Positions 1 to 13,211 of a stretch of 64,000 nucleotides of DNA are shown here, one piece after another. Origin of the DNA: Paramecium octaurelia (lineage: Eukaryota; Ciliophora; Oligohymenophorea; Peniculida; Parameciidae). Below the pieces are notes generated by a model, which was not told the origin of the DNA, did not search any database, and worked only from the letters and a program-made list of their open reading frames with translations. The stretch spans positions 348,352 through 412,351 of the forward strand of contig CAJJDP010000038.1 of NCBI GenBank assembly GCA_905182995.1. Reading direction: 5' to 3'. Made by a program: the position numbers and the translations under genes. Each line of letters opens with the position of its first letter. The stretch's first letter is position 1.

Positions 1-711
1 CTAAGACAGAGAAAAGTGTTGGAAGATGAAAGTGAAATTTTTTCAGAAATTTGTCCTTTCGAGGCTGATTAAAAAGAAACAGAAATATGGTCAAGTTGGA
101 GTAGTACAGATTTCTCCTATCTCGCCTCAGCTTTTTAACATCTGCTTGTAGAATTAAAAGAACAGAACCAGAATCTGAGAAGGATTGGAGGCAATAGCTA
201 AGAGATGTCTCTTCAATTCAATAAAAAGACATCAGCAGTAATCCTAATAAAAATCACACCAAACTAAAAGAAACTATGATAAATTTTCATCTTTGCAGAG
301 AAAGTACGCTTATTCAGAAATAAGTATCAAAGACAATGGTAAAATGAAAGAAAAATATTACTTAGCTTCATCCATGGCACTAAAGGTCTTAGTTTTTTTT
401 CTATGTATTTAACTGGAGTTTCCCAATTCCCACTTTCTTCCTGACATCAAACCAAGACTACATTTACTCAGATGGCCAGGTAATTAGAGCCATTCCTGCT
501 AGATACCATTTAAGGGTTCTTAGAAATTTATTTCACTCTTTAAACCTACTCCGAATTCAAGAACAGATTTGAAAGCCATTAACTGGATATTTAGGAAATA
601 AATCTGCTCAAAGTGTCTATCCAGCTTCTTCATCTATTTACTCCAATATAATAATAAAAAAATAATAATAGTTATAACAATAACCATAATATTCCCCCAT
701 ATGGAATCTGA
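1..711 (+). CDS. 3' end of an unknown gene, two introns
   Basis: The gene enters from the left edge; only its last part is visible. The best chain uses the ciliate code with introns at 339-365 (27 nt) and 480-502 (23 nt), both GTA...TAG, and stops at TGA 709-711. The last exon is rich in Q, N and L and ends in an N-rich tail (SYNNNHNIPPYGI). Upstream of about 200 the frame is not settled: frame 1 is open from the edge to TGA 277-279, so a junction or indel near 150-200 is missing from my model. No domain recognised. It converges with the giant minus-strand gene ending at 1253. Confidence 0.5.
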
Positions 712-1252
712 TATTTTTAGAATTTTGATTCGCAACTTTATAACAATTCATGATTTTCTACCTAACAAAACTAAAGTAAGAGGCGATCTATCACAAATTT
801 ATTCATTTAAGCGGTTTTCGATTTACATAACTTCTGAACTTGTTTAACTCTCTAATCACTTATTAACCTTATTGTAATTAGAAATTATTAATTTATCAAA
901 ATACTCTCTTTGAAAAAATTATAAAAGTCTCAACAAATTCCCAAAATATTATATAAAATAATTTCGATTTTTATGAAATCCATCTTTCTCTATTCTCAAA
1001 TTTGATTAATTTTTTATCAAAATCTTGATGATAGATTTATTATATCTTTTAAATTATAATGAGTTTCAAGATATAAAGAGTAACAATAACAACCCACACA
1101 AGAATTGAAATTTTATAAACTTAAAAAACAAAACAATTAGGAATATTTTAATATTTTATAATTATTAAATTGAATTGAAAAAGTAATAATAATTAGGAGC
1201 TAAATATTGGTAGAATAAGAAAAATTATTCAATTGTGGTTGCAATAAATATA
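712..1252. other. Intergenic, convergent 3' ends
   Basis: AT-rich spacer between two convergent genes. No open frame or structured RNA is evident to me. Confidence 0.6.
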
Positions 1253-4200
1253 TCATATTGTGAACATAAACTCACTTGTTTATTTTAGTTCTTAAATTTT
1301 AAGTTCAAGCTAATCTATATAAACGGATTATTCCTGTATTTTTTAGGAATAGCTTATTAATTAATCTTATTTAAACTTAAGAGTCATTTCGAGGTCTTTG
1401 TTTTTTTTCAGGTATTCATCGCTCATTAATGCTTTAGATCTCAACTCCTTTATTTATTCAAACATTTCATCTTAATGATTTGATAACTCAGATATTTGCT
1501 CTAAATATTTTCTTTCTAGTTTTTCTTTATAAATTTTTATTTATGCTTCTTTTTCTTAAAACATTTTTATTTCTTGTTTTAAATTTAAAATCTCATTGTT
1601 TAAATTTTCAATATCTTTTCTTTACTATATCATTTTTGCTTTTTATGTCGCTATGTATTCATTAGGATGTTCGTCTTCAAGCAATCCAACTTACTAACAT
1701 AAGTTTTATATGGCATCATTCTAATGTTTAATTTTTTTTTCTAATTCAGTTTTTTGCTTATTTATTTCATCAACCTCCATTAATTTTGCTTAATCCTATT
1801 CCCGTTCTATTTAAAGAAAGTTAATTTTATCCTCATATTAATGAATCGTGTTTTGGAGATCTGATTCTTATTATTGCAATTATTTTATTTCATTTTCTAA
1901 GACAGTTTATTAATTCATAGTTTATTAATTTTTCAACTAAAGTTGTTCGACTTAATCTTTAATTAAAGAATATTATTGGGATAATTGTTCATATTCTAAT
2001 TTTAAAGTTTCTAATTCTTTAATTAACTATTATTCTTTTTCTTATTACTCAGATATGTGATTCTCTGAAACCTAAGAAAAATCCTCTAAATTTTAGATAT
2101 GTTCTTTAAGTTCTTCGATCTGTTATTGAAAATTTTTTTCGTTATTTTCATACTATTAAATTTTCTGATTTTATTAATTTACTTCTTCTTAAAGTTAGGC
2201 AATTAGGGAAACATCCTAATTTAGTTAATTTTTAAATTCAAATGTTTCCTATTTGTTATTTTCTTCAAATGAATTGTGCTCCTACTATTTCTCATTTAAG
2301 ACTTGCCTATTCTCTAGGTTTATCAAATTAATGCATTCCTCTTTTTCTTTTAAAATGTTTTGATCTTATAATAGTTAGGAATTCATTTATTCATTCGCAT
2401 TCTTAAGGCTATTTATTAATAATTCTTTTTCTTCTATTAAATTAGATTAGGCTTAAATTTATTATTCTAATTAACTGATATATTCTTATAAGTGTTGATT
2501 TGTATTTTCTAATTTTTCATTTTAATTTTATAAATTTACTTTTTCTTCTTGAATTTAGTATAATGAATTCAGTTCTTCCTATTAATTATTATGATCCTAT
2601 TTTTAAGTTACCTCCCACTATTAAAGTTCTTTGACTAATTTAGATATTTCTCCATTAAGTTCATCTATTTAAGATTTCAGCTGTTAATTTTATTCAGATG
2701 ATTTTTAGTTAGATTCTTTTTCAATATGACACTACTCCTATAAGTTCTTTAACTCAATTTCCCTTTAATCATGATTAATTTAAAAGCTAGTGTTTTCTTC
2801 AATGAGTTAATTGTTTGCAATATTTAAGTCATAATGTGCTTATTATAAAGCTTAAATTTCACTAGTTTTTTAATCTAGTAACTTATTTAACTCTAATGAG
2901 TCGGCCTAATTTTTATTTAATGTTTATTCGGCTTCTTAAATAGATATAAGTTATTATGCAATTTATTATTAGCTTAGTTAATTTTCAGATTTTAGATTTT
3001 CTAAATGTTTATTTAATTCAATTTTTTATTCCTCCATATTGAGGATTTCAGCAGTTAATTGCTAAATTAATACATTTTATTCCAATAATTTATTTTATTA
3101 GATCAAATTTTGATCTTTTTCAGCCACTATTTGATTTTATTGAGTAGTAACTGATAATTATAATTGAGAAATTTATGCATGAAGATCATTTAATTAATTG
3201 TCTTTATTTAATTGATGTTCATTTTATTATTATTCTTTTTCGTATTGCATGGAATGAATAAGATTTGTATTTTCCAACAATTAAGCTTCTTATTTTTATT
3301 TTTCTTTGATTAAATTTTCATTCTCCTAAAGTAATTTTTAATAATCATTTGTTACTACTGATAAATTTTATTGCAATTAATTGATTTAAGTGACTAATTC
3401 TTTATTTAATTAATCCTATTATTATACTAAATCATTTATTTTAACATCATATTGCTATTATTATTGTTCAAAAGATAATTGTAAATTTTCTAACTCAAGA
3501 TTTTGTTGTTTTTAAGCTAACAATAATTCATTCTCTTTTGTATCTTTCAATTAAATTTATGAGGTTAAATGGTCAATTGTTGAAATCATTTAAGTTTGTT
3601 TGTCTTTGAATTCAATAGATTAAATTTCATTTTGATATTCTGATTGCACATGTAATAATTTGAGTTCTTCTATTTCAATGATTTTTAACCTTTCTTACTC
3701 CTCAAATTTTTGTTAATTATGTTTAAGTTAATCATTCAAATTTTAAATTTATTATTTCAAATTATCAATTTCCAAATTTAGCTTTTATTATATTTACAAC
3801 AATTCATTTCCTTGCATATCTTTACCTTAAATGAGCTATTAGTTTTATTGTTTTTAATTTTCAATATCCAATAATAATCTATTTTCTTTTTCTTTAAATT
3901 CGTTTGTTAATTTCTCAATTTCTTTTTGTAATTGTTGATGTTACAACTTTCCTTGTTCAATTTCTTACAACAATTTAGTTTCTCTATCTTTATATTCATT
4001 AGTTAATTTCTCAATTTCATTTTGTAATGATTAATGTTGTAACTTTCCTTGTTCAATTTCTTACTACAATTTAGTTTCTTTATCTTTATATTCATTAGTT
4101 AATTTCTCAATTTCATTTTGTAATGATTAATGTTGTAACTTTCCTTGTTCAATTTCTTACTACAATTTAGTTTCTTTATCTTTATATTCATTAGTTAATT

Positions 4201-7200
4201 TCTCAATTTCATTTTGTAATGATTAATGTTGTAACTTTCCTTGTTCAATTTCTTACTACAATTTAGTTTCTTTATCTTTATATTCATTAGTTAATTTCTC
4301 AATTTCATTTTGTAATGATTAATGTTGTAACTTTCCTTGTTCAATTTCTTACTACAATTTAGTTTCTTTATCTTTATATTCATTAGTTAATTTCTCAATT
4401 TCATTTTGTAATGATTAATGTTGTAACTTTCCTTGTTCAATTTCTTACTACAATTTAGTTTCTTTATCTTTATATTCATTAGTTAATTTCTCAATTTCAT
4501 TTTGTAATGATTAATGTTGTAACTTTCCTTGTTCAATTTCTTACTACAATTTAGTTTCTTTATCTTTATATTCATTAGTTAATTTCTCAATTTCATTTTG
4601 TAATGATTAATGTTGTAACTTTCCTTGTTCAATTTCTTACTACAATTTAGTTTCTTTATCTTTATATTCATTAGTTAATTTCTCAATTTCATTTTGTAAT
4701 GATTAATGTTGTAACTTTCCTTGTTCAATTTCTTACTACAATTTAGTTTCTTTATCTTTATATTCATTAGTTAATTTCTCAATTTCATTTTGTAATGATT
4801 AATGTTGTAACTTTCCTTGTTCAATTTCTTACTACAATTTAGTTTCTTTATCTTTATATTCATTAGTTAATTTCTCAATTTCATTTTGTAATGATTAATG
4901 TTGTAACTTTCCTTGTTCAATTTCTTACTACAATTTAGTTTCTTTATCTTTATATTCATTAGTTAATTTCTCAATTTCATTTTGTAATGATTAATGTTGT
5001 AACTTTCCTTGTTCAATTTCTTACTACAATTTAGTTTCTTTATCTTTATATTCATTAGTTAATTTCTCAATTTCATTTTGTAATGATTAATGTTGTAACT
5101 TTCCTTGTTCAATTTCTTACTACAATTTAGTTTCTTTATCTTTAAATTCATTAGTTAATTTCTCAATTTCATTTTGTAATGATTAATGTTGTAACTTTCC
5201 TAGTTCAATTTCTTACAACAATTTAGTTTCTTTATCTTTATATTAATTAGTTAATTTCTCAATTTCATTTTGTAATGATTAATGTTGTAACTTTCCTTGT
5301 TCAATTTCTTACTACAATTTAGTTTCTCTATCTTTATATTCATTAGTTAATTTCTCAATTTCATTTTGTAATGATTAATGTTGTAACTTTCCTTGTTCAA
5401 TTTCTTACTACAATTTAGTTTCTTTATCTTTAAATTCATTAGTTAATTTCTCAATTTCATTTTGTAATGATTAATGTTGTAACTTTCCTTGTTCAATTTC
5501 TTACTACAATTTAGTTTCTTTTTCTTTAAATTCGTTTGTTAATTTCTCAAATTCTTTTTGTAATTATTGATTTTACATCTTTTCTTGTTAAATTTCTTAT
5601 TAAAATTTAGACTCTTTATCTTTAAATTAGTGTGTCATTTACTCAACTTCTTTTTGTAATGATTGATTTTATAACTTTCCTTGTTCAAGTTCTTATACAA
5701 TTTTAGTTTCTTTATCTTTAAATTCAGTTTTTAAATTTTCATTTTATTATATTATATTCATTATTTCAATTTTGTGATCTTAACTCTCTTATTGTATTTA
5801 ATTGAATTTTGATGTTTTTTCTTCAATTATTAAATCTTTTTCCAACAATTCTTTTATTTATTAATTTAAAGTACTTTATAATGAAAGTATTTCATTTTTA
5901 CCTATTAAGATTTAATTTTTTAATTCTTCATTTTACTTTTATTCATTTTCTATTAATTACTACAATCTTATTTCCTTTTCTTAAAATTCATTTTAAAACT
6001 ATTCTTAATTTGATTTTTCTTACTTTAAGTTTAAAGTTAAATTATTTTCATTTTTTTTTAATTTTTCTATTTATATTTCACATTCTTATAATAATATTTC
6101 TTACCTTTGAATTTTTTCTTCTAATTGTAATTATTATTAAATATTTTAATCTTTTTCCTCTTCAATTTGTCTATTTAATTTATTTAATTCACTTTCTTTA
6201 ATGATACTTAAATATTTTATCTAATTTTCTAAATCCTAAATTTATAAGTGTTTTTCTACTAATGATTCCTTCAATTATTCGTGATCAATTGTTAATTTTT
6301 AACAAATAATTTAAAACTCTGATACTTCTCTAATCTTTATTTCTATCTTTTTCTGTAAGTCTTCGTTTTCAATTTTCAAATCGTCTTTTTCTGATTTAAG
6401 TTTAACTTGTATACTTTATTCATCTTACATTTTATCCTGGAATTGATTTATTAATTATTTGTTTGAATTATCTTCTACTTTCAATTTATCTAATTATTAA
6501 TTTAGTTCAGCAACTTTCGACTAATACATTTATATTTCTGATGATAGTTCAATTTAATGTGAATCAAAGACCCGAATTTAAGATAACTAAATCAATTTTT
6601 CTTCTTCTAAAATAGATCTTTTTGATTCTAGTTTAGTGTTCATTGTCTAAAGTTCAGAAATTAAAGATTATTAATGATTTGTTTTCTCGATTAATTCTAA
6701 GATTTATTTTTATAATTGTTATTTTTCAATATTTAAATTTGTTACATTCTCTTTTTGCTGATTTAAGTCAAAAAGAATCTCAAAATAAGTTGTTTTTGCT
6801 TATTCTTATTCCTAACTTTGTTGAGCATAATTGTTTAATTGTAATTTATAATTTTCAATTTCTTTATAATAATTTAGTAATTATTCTTTCATGTTAGAAA
6901 TTATTTATTCATTGTCTTATTTATTTTTATCTCCATCATTAGTCAAATCCTTTAAATAATCTATTTGATTTTTATTTTCCAGTATTAAGGTTTACAATAT
7001 GCTATTTGATTTTTCATAATATTTTATTGATTCATCCTTTTCTAAAATTTATTATTACAATTCCTTTATTTTTGTTTCATTTTCTAAATAAGTTGATTCT
7101 AATAATTATAATTTTGAGTTTAATTATTAAATTTGGCTATTCAGAGTTTCATTCTTTTTTTATAGATCATCCTTTTAAATAGATTCTGCCTCTTTGTTAA

Positions 7201-9283
7201 CACTCTAAATTTGGATCGGCTATTCAGATTCAACTTTTGAATTACTAATTACTAAATATTCTTACTTTGCCTTTTATTACAGTTATTCAATTTATTTTTT
7301 CTATTTGGCTATAGTCATTTTCTATTTCTCAATTTAATCTTCCAATTATTTACATTTTCCTGAATCGTTATCATCGGTTTCAATGCCTGATTAAGATTTT
7401 AACTCTTCAACCAACTGAATTTATTATTATAATTATTAATTAATTTAAAGATTCTCTTTACTATAACTTTCTATAATATTGATTATTTCTATTAATTAAT
7501 TAGAATGTTGTTCTTGTATCTAAAGGTCTTTTATTTCAATTTCTGCCTTTGCTTTTTACAACAGGCTCTCATACTTTCTTAATTTCACTTTGCATTCTTT
7601 CAAAGTAGACTCTCCATCGAAATTTTTGCTGTCAGCCAATTTTTCTATTTAACATTTTTAGTTTTGTTTTTCTTCCAAAGCCAACTACAAATTTTTTTAT
7701 AACTCGAGCACTTAAGTTTCTTTTTCTAAATTATTCTTTGCATAAATTTCGATTTAGGTTTTTAATTAATTAATTTGTTTTTCATATGTTTCAATTTACA
7801 TTTCATTTTATTGTTTTGTTGCTTGTAATTCTAAATTGATCTATATATTTGCTTGGATTACCTCTTGACAATTACAGAAATTTTTCTTTTAAATTTAATT
7901 CATCCGCATTTATAAGGCTAGCTCCAATATCGTTTTAGTTAATTTTAACTGACATCCTTTTCTAGAAATAAATATAAATATTACTAATCCAATATTTTCT
8001 TTTTTTCTCATCTCAATCTCAGCCTTCATGTCTTGTTCCATCGTTGCCTTTTCTTCCTTTAATTTTGCATTTTCTTTATATTAATATAAATATACATTCT
8101 TTTTCCAACGCGACTGCTTTTTCAAGTTTAGTAATTTGGAATGTGACCTTTTTATTATTGGATTTGATTCCATTAATTTCGCATTCTAGTTCTGTTATTT
8201 TCTATTCTAATTCAATTTTTATTTTTTCTAATTCCACTATTTTTTGCTCTTTTTCCATAATTATCTATTAATTTACAACTGAAGCTTAAGCTTGTTCGCT
8301 ATCCTATTTTAAAGTTGTCTTTGATTGGGTATCAATTTCATCTTGATTATCTGAATTATTAGCATTATCTATTTCTTAAGTTTTAATTTGTTCCAATTTT
8401 TTTTAATTAGTTAAATCATTTTACAATCTTTATTTTTAGATAATTTCCCTCGTATTGAAAGCTCCAAGCGTTTTGTTCCTTGTCATTGTTTATTTTTTTG
8501 AGTTGTCAGTTACTTCTGGCTTATACTTTTCTAATTCCTTCATCAAATCTACATTATTTTTTTTTATTTTTACTCTTATTTCTTTAAGTAATCAAGTCTA
8601 ACTAATTTTGTATATCTTTATTTTACTAATCCACCTTTTTTTTAGATTTTTCCATTTCTTCAAGGTCTTTTTCAGTTTTTTTTAATAATTCTTCTTTGTC
8701 TTATAATTATTGTTGAATAGTGATGATTTGAGTTTGCTAAAACCATTGACTTTCCCCTTGAGATTACTAATTCTATATAAAAAATTACTTAGTTATATAA
8801 GAGTTTATTCTGTTGTTGAGATTCTAAATATTTCAATTGAATTCTCAAATTTTCCATTTCATTCTCTAACTAATAAATTTAGTCCATTAGTTCATCATTT
8901 TTCAAATTCTTTTCTAAAATTTAATCCTATTATAAATTATCATCTTTACTTATAATTGCTAGATATCTTATTTAGATTATTCCTAAAGTATTATTAGTTC
9001 TTAATTTTATTTTTCCAAATCTCCATATTGCAGATTTTTATTTTAGAGATATTCTTTTATGAAGTCAATTAATACTTAATATAGGAATTATTTGCTTGTT
9101 TAATTCTTCTTTAGTTCGTATTGCTTATTGTAGGATAATTATTTCTAAATTACTCAATATATTATTACAATTCGATCCTTAAGATTATTTTTGGTTCATT
9201 ATTGAGTCTAACATTGAATTCTGGTTTTCTTTCTCAAATTTTCCTACAAAAATACTGATGTCATCATCATTAAAATCTTCCAT
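1253..9283 (-). CDS. Giant coiled-coil protein with internal 32-residue repeats
   Basis: The minus strand reads as one coiled-coil protein of roughly 2,600 residues, from ATG at 9281-9283 (MEDFNDDDISIF) to TGA at 1253-1255. Composition is dominated by E, K, Q, L, N and I in heptad-like order, as in the last exon (NEILNLKQEIKMFQEKEAQI). Frame shifts between exons are explained by short introns, for example 8767-8788 (22 nt), 8547-8571 (25 nt), one near 8930-8952 (23 nt) and one at 9054-9075 that ends in AAAG. Other introns further down are needed but were not all placed. The centre holds a 96-bp tandem array. No other domain or membrane segment was seen. It could be a cytoskeletal or basal-body scaffold, but that is a guess from the coiled coil alone. 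The plus-strand ORFs inside it are shadows. Confidence 0.75.
3905..5560 (-). repeat. 96-bp tandem repeat array, about 17 copies
   Basis: A 96-bp unit is repeated head-to-tail about 17 times inside the giant coiled-coil gene. Between about 4010 and 5120 the copies look base-identical; the outer copies diverge. On the minus strand each unit encodes 32 residues, starting LTNEYKDKETKLQQEIEQGK. 96 is a multiple of 3, so copy number can change without breaking the frame, and 32 residues does not match a plain heptad multiple. The near-identity suggests recent expansion or gene conversion. Confidence 0.95.
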
Positions 9284-10168
9284 AAAAAATAAAATTTAAT
9301 TCTTATTTACAAATAAAGAAAATTTGCTCATACAAATTAATTGAAGTTAGCAATATTTATCAAAGGAAACCATTTAATAATATCAAATTTGATAAATAAA
9401 TAAATCTTTTAATTCTTGAATATTATATATCTTAGAAAAATTATACAAAATACAATTAATACTAAATAATTGGTTGGCTGATAGAATTTTGAAAAGTAAG
9501 TATACGCATGATCTTAATCAAATCATATTTATTATACAATAATGAATAAACCTCATGAAAGGGTATAGCATCAATTCAATAATATAAAGGGAAAATAATA
9601 ATAAATTAGATATATTGGATCTATTACTTAATAGACTATTATTAATATTGTTTTCATTATGATCAATCCAGGAATAATAAATTCTTGATAAACTCCATTT
9701 TATTTATTAAATAAAGTAGGAGATAACTGAGATCATTGAGGTACTCCATTATCAAAAGTATACATTTGTATATAGAGTTTATTTTTAATGAATCTTGAAC
9801 TACAAGGAACGATTAATATAATTTACAATGATTTGAAATGATTTTTCTATTAAATAACTATTTAAAGGAATCAAATCATACATTTATTGTTATAATAGTG
9901 ATGAAATAGCTCTCAGACTCTTACATTATTTAATAAGGCAAAAGAAAAGTAAATATTAGAAAAGATATTAAATTAGTCAACATAAATGCTTTGAAATAAG
10001 ATGCTTGGATAATAATTCATATCTACTTTTAGATTTCGATCTGAAATAAAAAATAATTTATATTAAATGACATGGAGATCAAAAGTATATTTTCATATAT
10101 TGATAAAAATGCTTTTGATTTTAATATTAAATATACTTGTTTATATTATTTTTAATATAAATATTTGA
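9284..10168. other. Intergenic, divergent starts
   Basis: Spacer of about 0.9 kb between the ATG of the giant coiled-coil gene and the EF-hand gene. Short open stretches exist on the plus strand around 9540-9830 but all are cut by TGA and resemble nothing I know. Confidence 0.5.
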
Positions 10169-10546
10169 ATGGGCAGCAGCACATCTTAAAATGATTTTAA
10201 TGTTCAACATTATTAACAAAATTCTGGCTTATCTATTAAAGAAGTTGAAGGAATTAAAAATGTTTTTGATTCTTTGGATCCATAAGTACTTATAAAATTC
10301 AAAAAATGTTAGGATGGCTTAATACGAACAGGGACTCTTCGAAAACTTTATAGAGACTCATACGATGCTCCATAATTAAATAATAAGATCGGGGATAGAG
10401 AAACATTGACATTTGATCAATTTTTTGAGTTGATGAAAACAGATATGTTAGAGAAAAAGAAACAATTTCCAGGAGTTGATTTTGATGATGGTATAAATGA
10501 AAATGTTTAATGCTTTTTTTGCCACCCTCAAAGATAGTAAACTTGA
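10169..10546 (+). CDS. Small EF-hand-like protein, N-myristoylation-type start
   Basis: 116 residues after removing one 27-nt intron (10286-10312, GTA...TAG, a multiple of 3 without TGA). The protein starts MGSSTSQNDF, the glycine-2/serine-6 pattern recognised by N-myristoyltransferase. An EF-hand-like helix-loop-helix follows (NVFDSLDPQDGLIRTGTLRK), then a second half-site ending in LTFDQFFELMK. The C-terminus holds a CFFC pair and a Q-rich end. The loop deviates from the canonical DxDxDG, so calcium binding is uncertain. The likely role is a membrane-attached calcium sensor or adaptor. The start is chosen because the Gly-2 context is convincing. Confidence 0.75.
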
Positions 10547-11339
10547 ATTTATTCATTTAAATATGATTAAAACTTTTGTTTAACAAATACTATTTTATTC
10601 ATTTATTTTTGAAAGTAAACATATCCAAATTTTTATGACCAAAATCTCCATTTTAGTTTTGTGAAACAAATTTTAGAATTAACCTCTTAAACTAATTCCC
10701 AAAATTATGATGCTTTGTAACCAAGTGATAACAAAGTCTCAAGATAATAGTTTCCTTTAATTTTTTATTTCTCAAATTTTATTTGCATCTAAAGCAGAAT
10801 TGAATAACATAAGATTATTGTCAATAAAATAATTATACAAAAATTTGATTAGGCAAAATACAAAAACATCTGGAACCCTAATAAGCTAAAGTAGACGTCT
10901 CAAAATTTTTGTTTTTGTTATTTATTTTTATATTCTATCATCTTGAATTATTAAAAATTTAATCTTTATATTTTACTTTTGGCAAAGGAATTTGTTTTAC
11001 TCAACAAACAAATAGTATAACATATGATTTAGATATAATATAGGATTCTTCAAATGTTTCAAAAATTAATTGATTTATGGATACTTTAAAAATATGAAAG
11101 TAGGATCAGTTTAATTTAATTATAAAATAACAAATAACTCAGCTAAATACTTTATAAAAGAAACAAAATATATCATAGAAAGGCTAATCATTTTCTTAAG
11201 AATTGATTTAATGATATATTAAATTAATAATGAGGGGAGATTTAGAAACCATAAATGAAATTTTTTATTTAGTGTTTGTTTTCAAATGATAATATTTTTA
11301 TCTTCAAAATATTTTTAATAATTTAATTAATTTATATTG
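10547..11339. other. Intergenic, nothing recognised
   Basis: About 0.8 kb of AT-rich sequence. I see no open frame with protein-like composition and no RNA-like GC island. Confidence 0.5.
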
Positions 11340-11551
11340 ATGAGAAAGAAGGTATATACTTAAGCATATTTCTTGATCTAAAACAACCAAAATTACAGCC
11401 ATTCTTTTGGAGTAAGAATGAAGTATGTTGGATTAAATACATTGATTGGAGTCTATGCAGTAGCTAGATATTATTTCAATGCATTAAGATTGAAAGTAAT
11501 AATATTATATTAGGCATATAGTCAGCTAATGGTGAAACTACTTTCGATTGA
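11340..11551 (+). CDS. Hypothetical 61-residue protein
   Basis: Two exons joined by a 26-nt intron (11496-11521, GTA...TAG) give 61 residues, starting MRKKVYTQAYFLIQNN and ending SANGETTFD. The middle (VGLNTLIGVYAVARYYFNAL) could be one membrane helix or an amphipathic helix. The lengths divide exactly by three. No family recognised; a basic start plus one hydrophobic helix would fit a small mitochondrial inner-membrane subunit, but that is inference. Confidence 0.6.
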
Positions 11552-11721
11552 CTGGTTGATTAATATGAAATATAATAATAAATATCATAAGACATAATTA
11601 CAAAATCTGATATTTCAAATGTGGCAAATCATTATTTTTAGAAAGAATTCCTAATAATATTACATTATTATTCCATTAACTTCCCACGATAAAAAAATAA
11701 ATCATTCATAATAATGATTAT

Positions 11722-12383
11722 TCAAAATTAATAATTCAATTACTATTCATATTTAGTGTTGTGCATTTAACCATTTGGCAATTCTTTAGAAAAAGTTGCT
11801 TTTCCAAGTAGTATTGTTGGTTCCTCAAGACCTGTAAATGAAATCCTCTTGCAAACATCACTGAAATTGGGACTAAATTATTTATTCAGCATCACAACTT
11901 CTGCGTCATTGTTATCATATACTTGAATTTCAGATTAACTCTTTTCAAAAGGTTGTTAATCAGTATATATGAAACAAGAATTTTCTACAAATGAATTTTA
12001 TTGATTATGATTTTAGTAATTTCTATTGAGGGCATTAATAATTGATATCTTTTTTAAAAATGCTAATTTTATTGTTAATTTTCCAGTTAATTTTATCTCT
12101 AATCCTTAGTTAAATAAAATACCCTCTCAAGATCCAGAGTAATTGGTAGTAAATTTTTTCTTATGATTTCCTTGCATACTTGATTCCTAGAAACAAGAAT
12201 TGCCTCTTCTTCCTAATTGTTGAATCGTAAAGCCTTAAAACCTTGGACTTGGTTCAAAATTTAGTCAAAATCCTCAAAATTCACTTACTTTTGATGAATT
12301 AACTAGCAATTAGGAAGATCAAATGAATCAAAAGATTATAATTCTTTCTTGATTTCTTATGTGTTATGGGTTTTTATTTTCAT
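11722..12383 (-). CDS. Hypothetical protein, frame not resolved
   Basis: Coding-like minus-strand sequence that ends at TGA 11722-11724 with ...GLEEPTILLGKATFSKEL... A possible ATG at 12381-12383 overlaps the TGA of the upstream block by two bases. Two frames carry protein-like sequence: one from the ATG (FEDFDQILNQVQGFKALR) and another that carries the C-terminus (KLTIKLAFLKKISIINAL). They do not join by a clear GTA...TAG intron, and the second contains in-frame TGA codons around 12150-12290. Either it is a decayed gene, or introns and indels have been missed. It may be the 3' part of the same gene as the next two blocks. Confidence 0.4.
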
Positions 12384-13191
12384 TTTATTACCCTCACTTA
12401 TTGTAAAGATTTGCTATCTGATCTATAGCTGAGATTAGGATGTTCACTTTCTCCAAAATCAGACACTGATTATATTGTCTCAAGACATTCACTTGATTCC
12501 AATAATGATTTATCTGGAGTGAAATAATCATTGATTATTCCTCTATGATATCTTAAAACTATTTAATATTTTTAGTAATTCTAGACCTCTTTCTTCGCTT
12601 AACTTTCTTTTTTAAAAGAACTACTCTATTTTTTTTCACATTCTTTTGTTGTTTAACATGGTTTATAAAATTCTTAATATGACTTTTTATGACTTTATTA
12701 GTTGAGAGTACCACATTTATTAATACTTAAGATATCCATTAAGAGTTTCTAACAAATATTGAAATATAGAGTTTAATTTTCAATTGATTATTAACCTTAA
12801 TTTTCATCATCTGAATTTTGAGAGAAGTTGAATTATTTTTAAGCAATATCACAAAAATTTAAACTAATTTGGTTGTAATTTGAATTTATTTTGAAACTAT
12901 AGTAATCTACATGAAAATTCTCATTAAACCCATCTATTTCGTGCAATTTACTTTTTTTTCCCAAAAAGAGTTGCAATTAATTTATTACTAATAAGTTCGT
13001 GTATTTGTAATTTATTGAGAAGATTAAGAGTAACTATTTTGATTGGAATTAATTTTTATAACTTCTTATGAGTTTCTTTCTGACTACTGTTAGCGTTTTT
13101 AAATAGATGCATTAGTATTATATTTAGAATTGTAATTAGTATTATTTGAATTTTCATTGTTTGTATTTGCCTTATCGTTAGTTTTTGGCAT
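12380..13191 (-). CDS. N/Q/S-rich hypothetical protein with an apparent frameshift
   Basis: Starts at ATG 13189-13191 (MPKTNDKANTNNENSNNTN) and runs as a low-complexity N/Q/S-rich frame to a run of eight T's at 12952-12959. Beyond it a different frame is clearly coding (EIDGFNENFHVDYYSFK...) down to TGA 12380-12382. One extra A on the coding strand in that run would join the two. No known domain. The upstream block ends only about 20 bp before this ATG, so all three blocks could be one gene. Confidence 0.5.
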
Positions 13192-13211
13192 GTTATATAA
13201 ATATTTCTATG

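Noticed and set aside
5809-6201. Standard-code ORF of 130 residues on the plus strand
   Set aside because: It lies inside the minus-strand coiled-coil gene, is F/L/I-only low complexity and is the antisense image of K/E/N codons.
10299-10556. Minus-strand ORF of 85 residues
   Set aside because: Overlaps the EF-hand gene antisense; the plus strand gives the recognisable protein.
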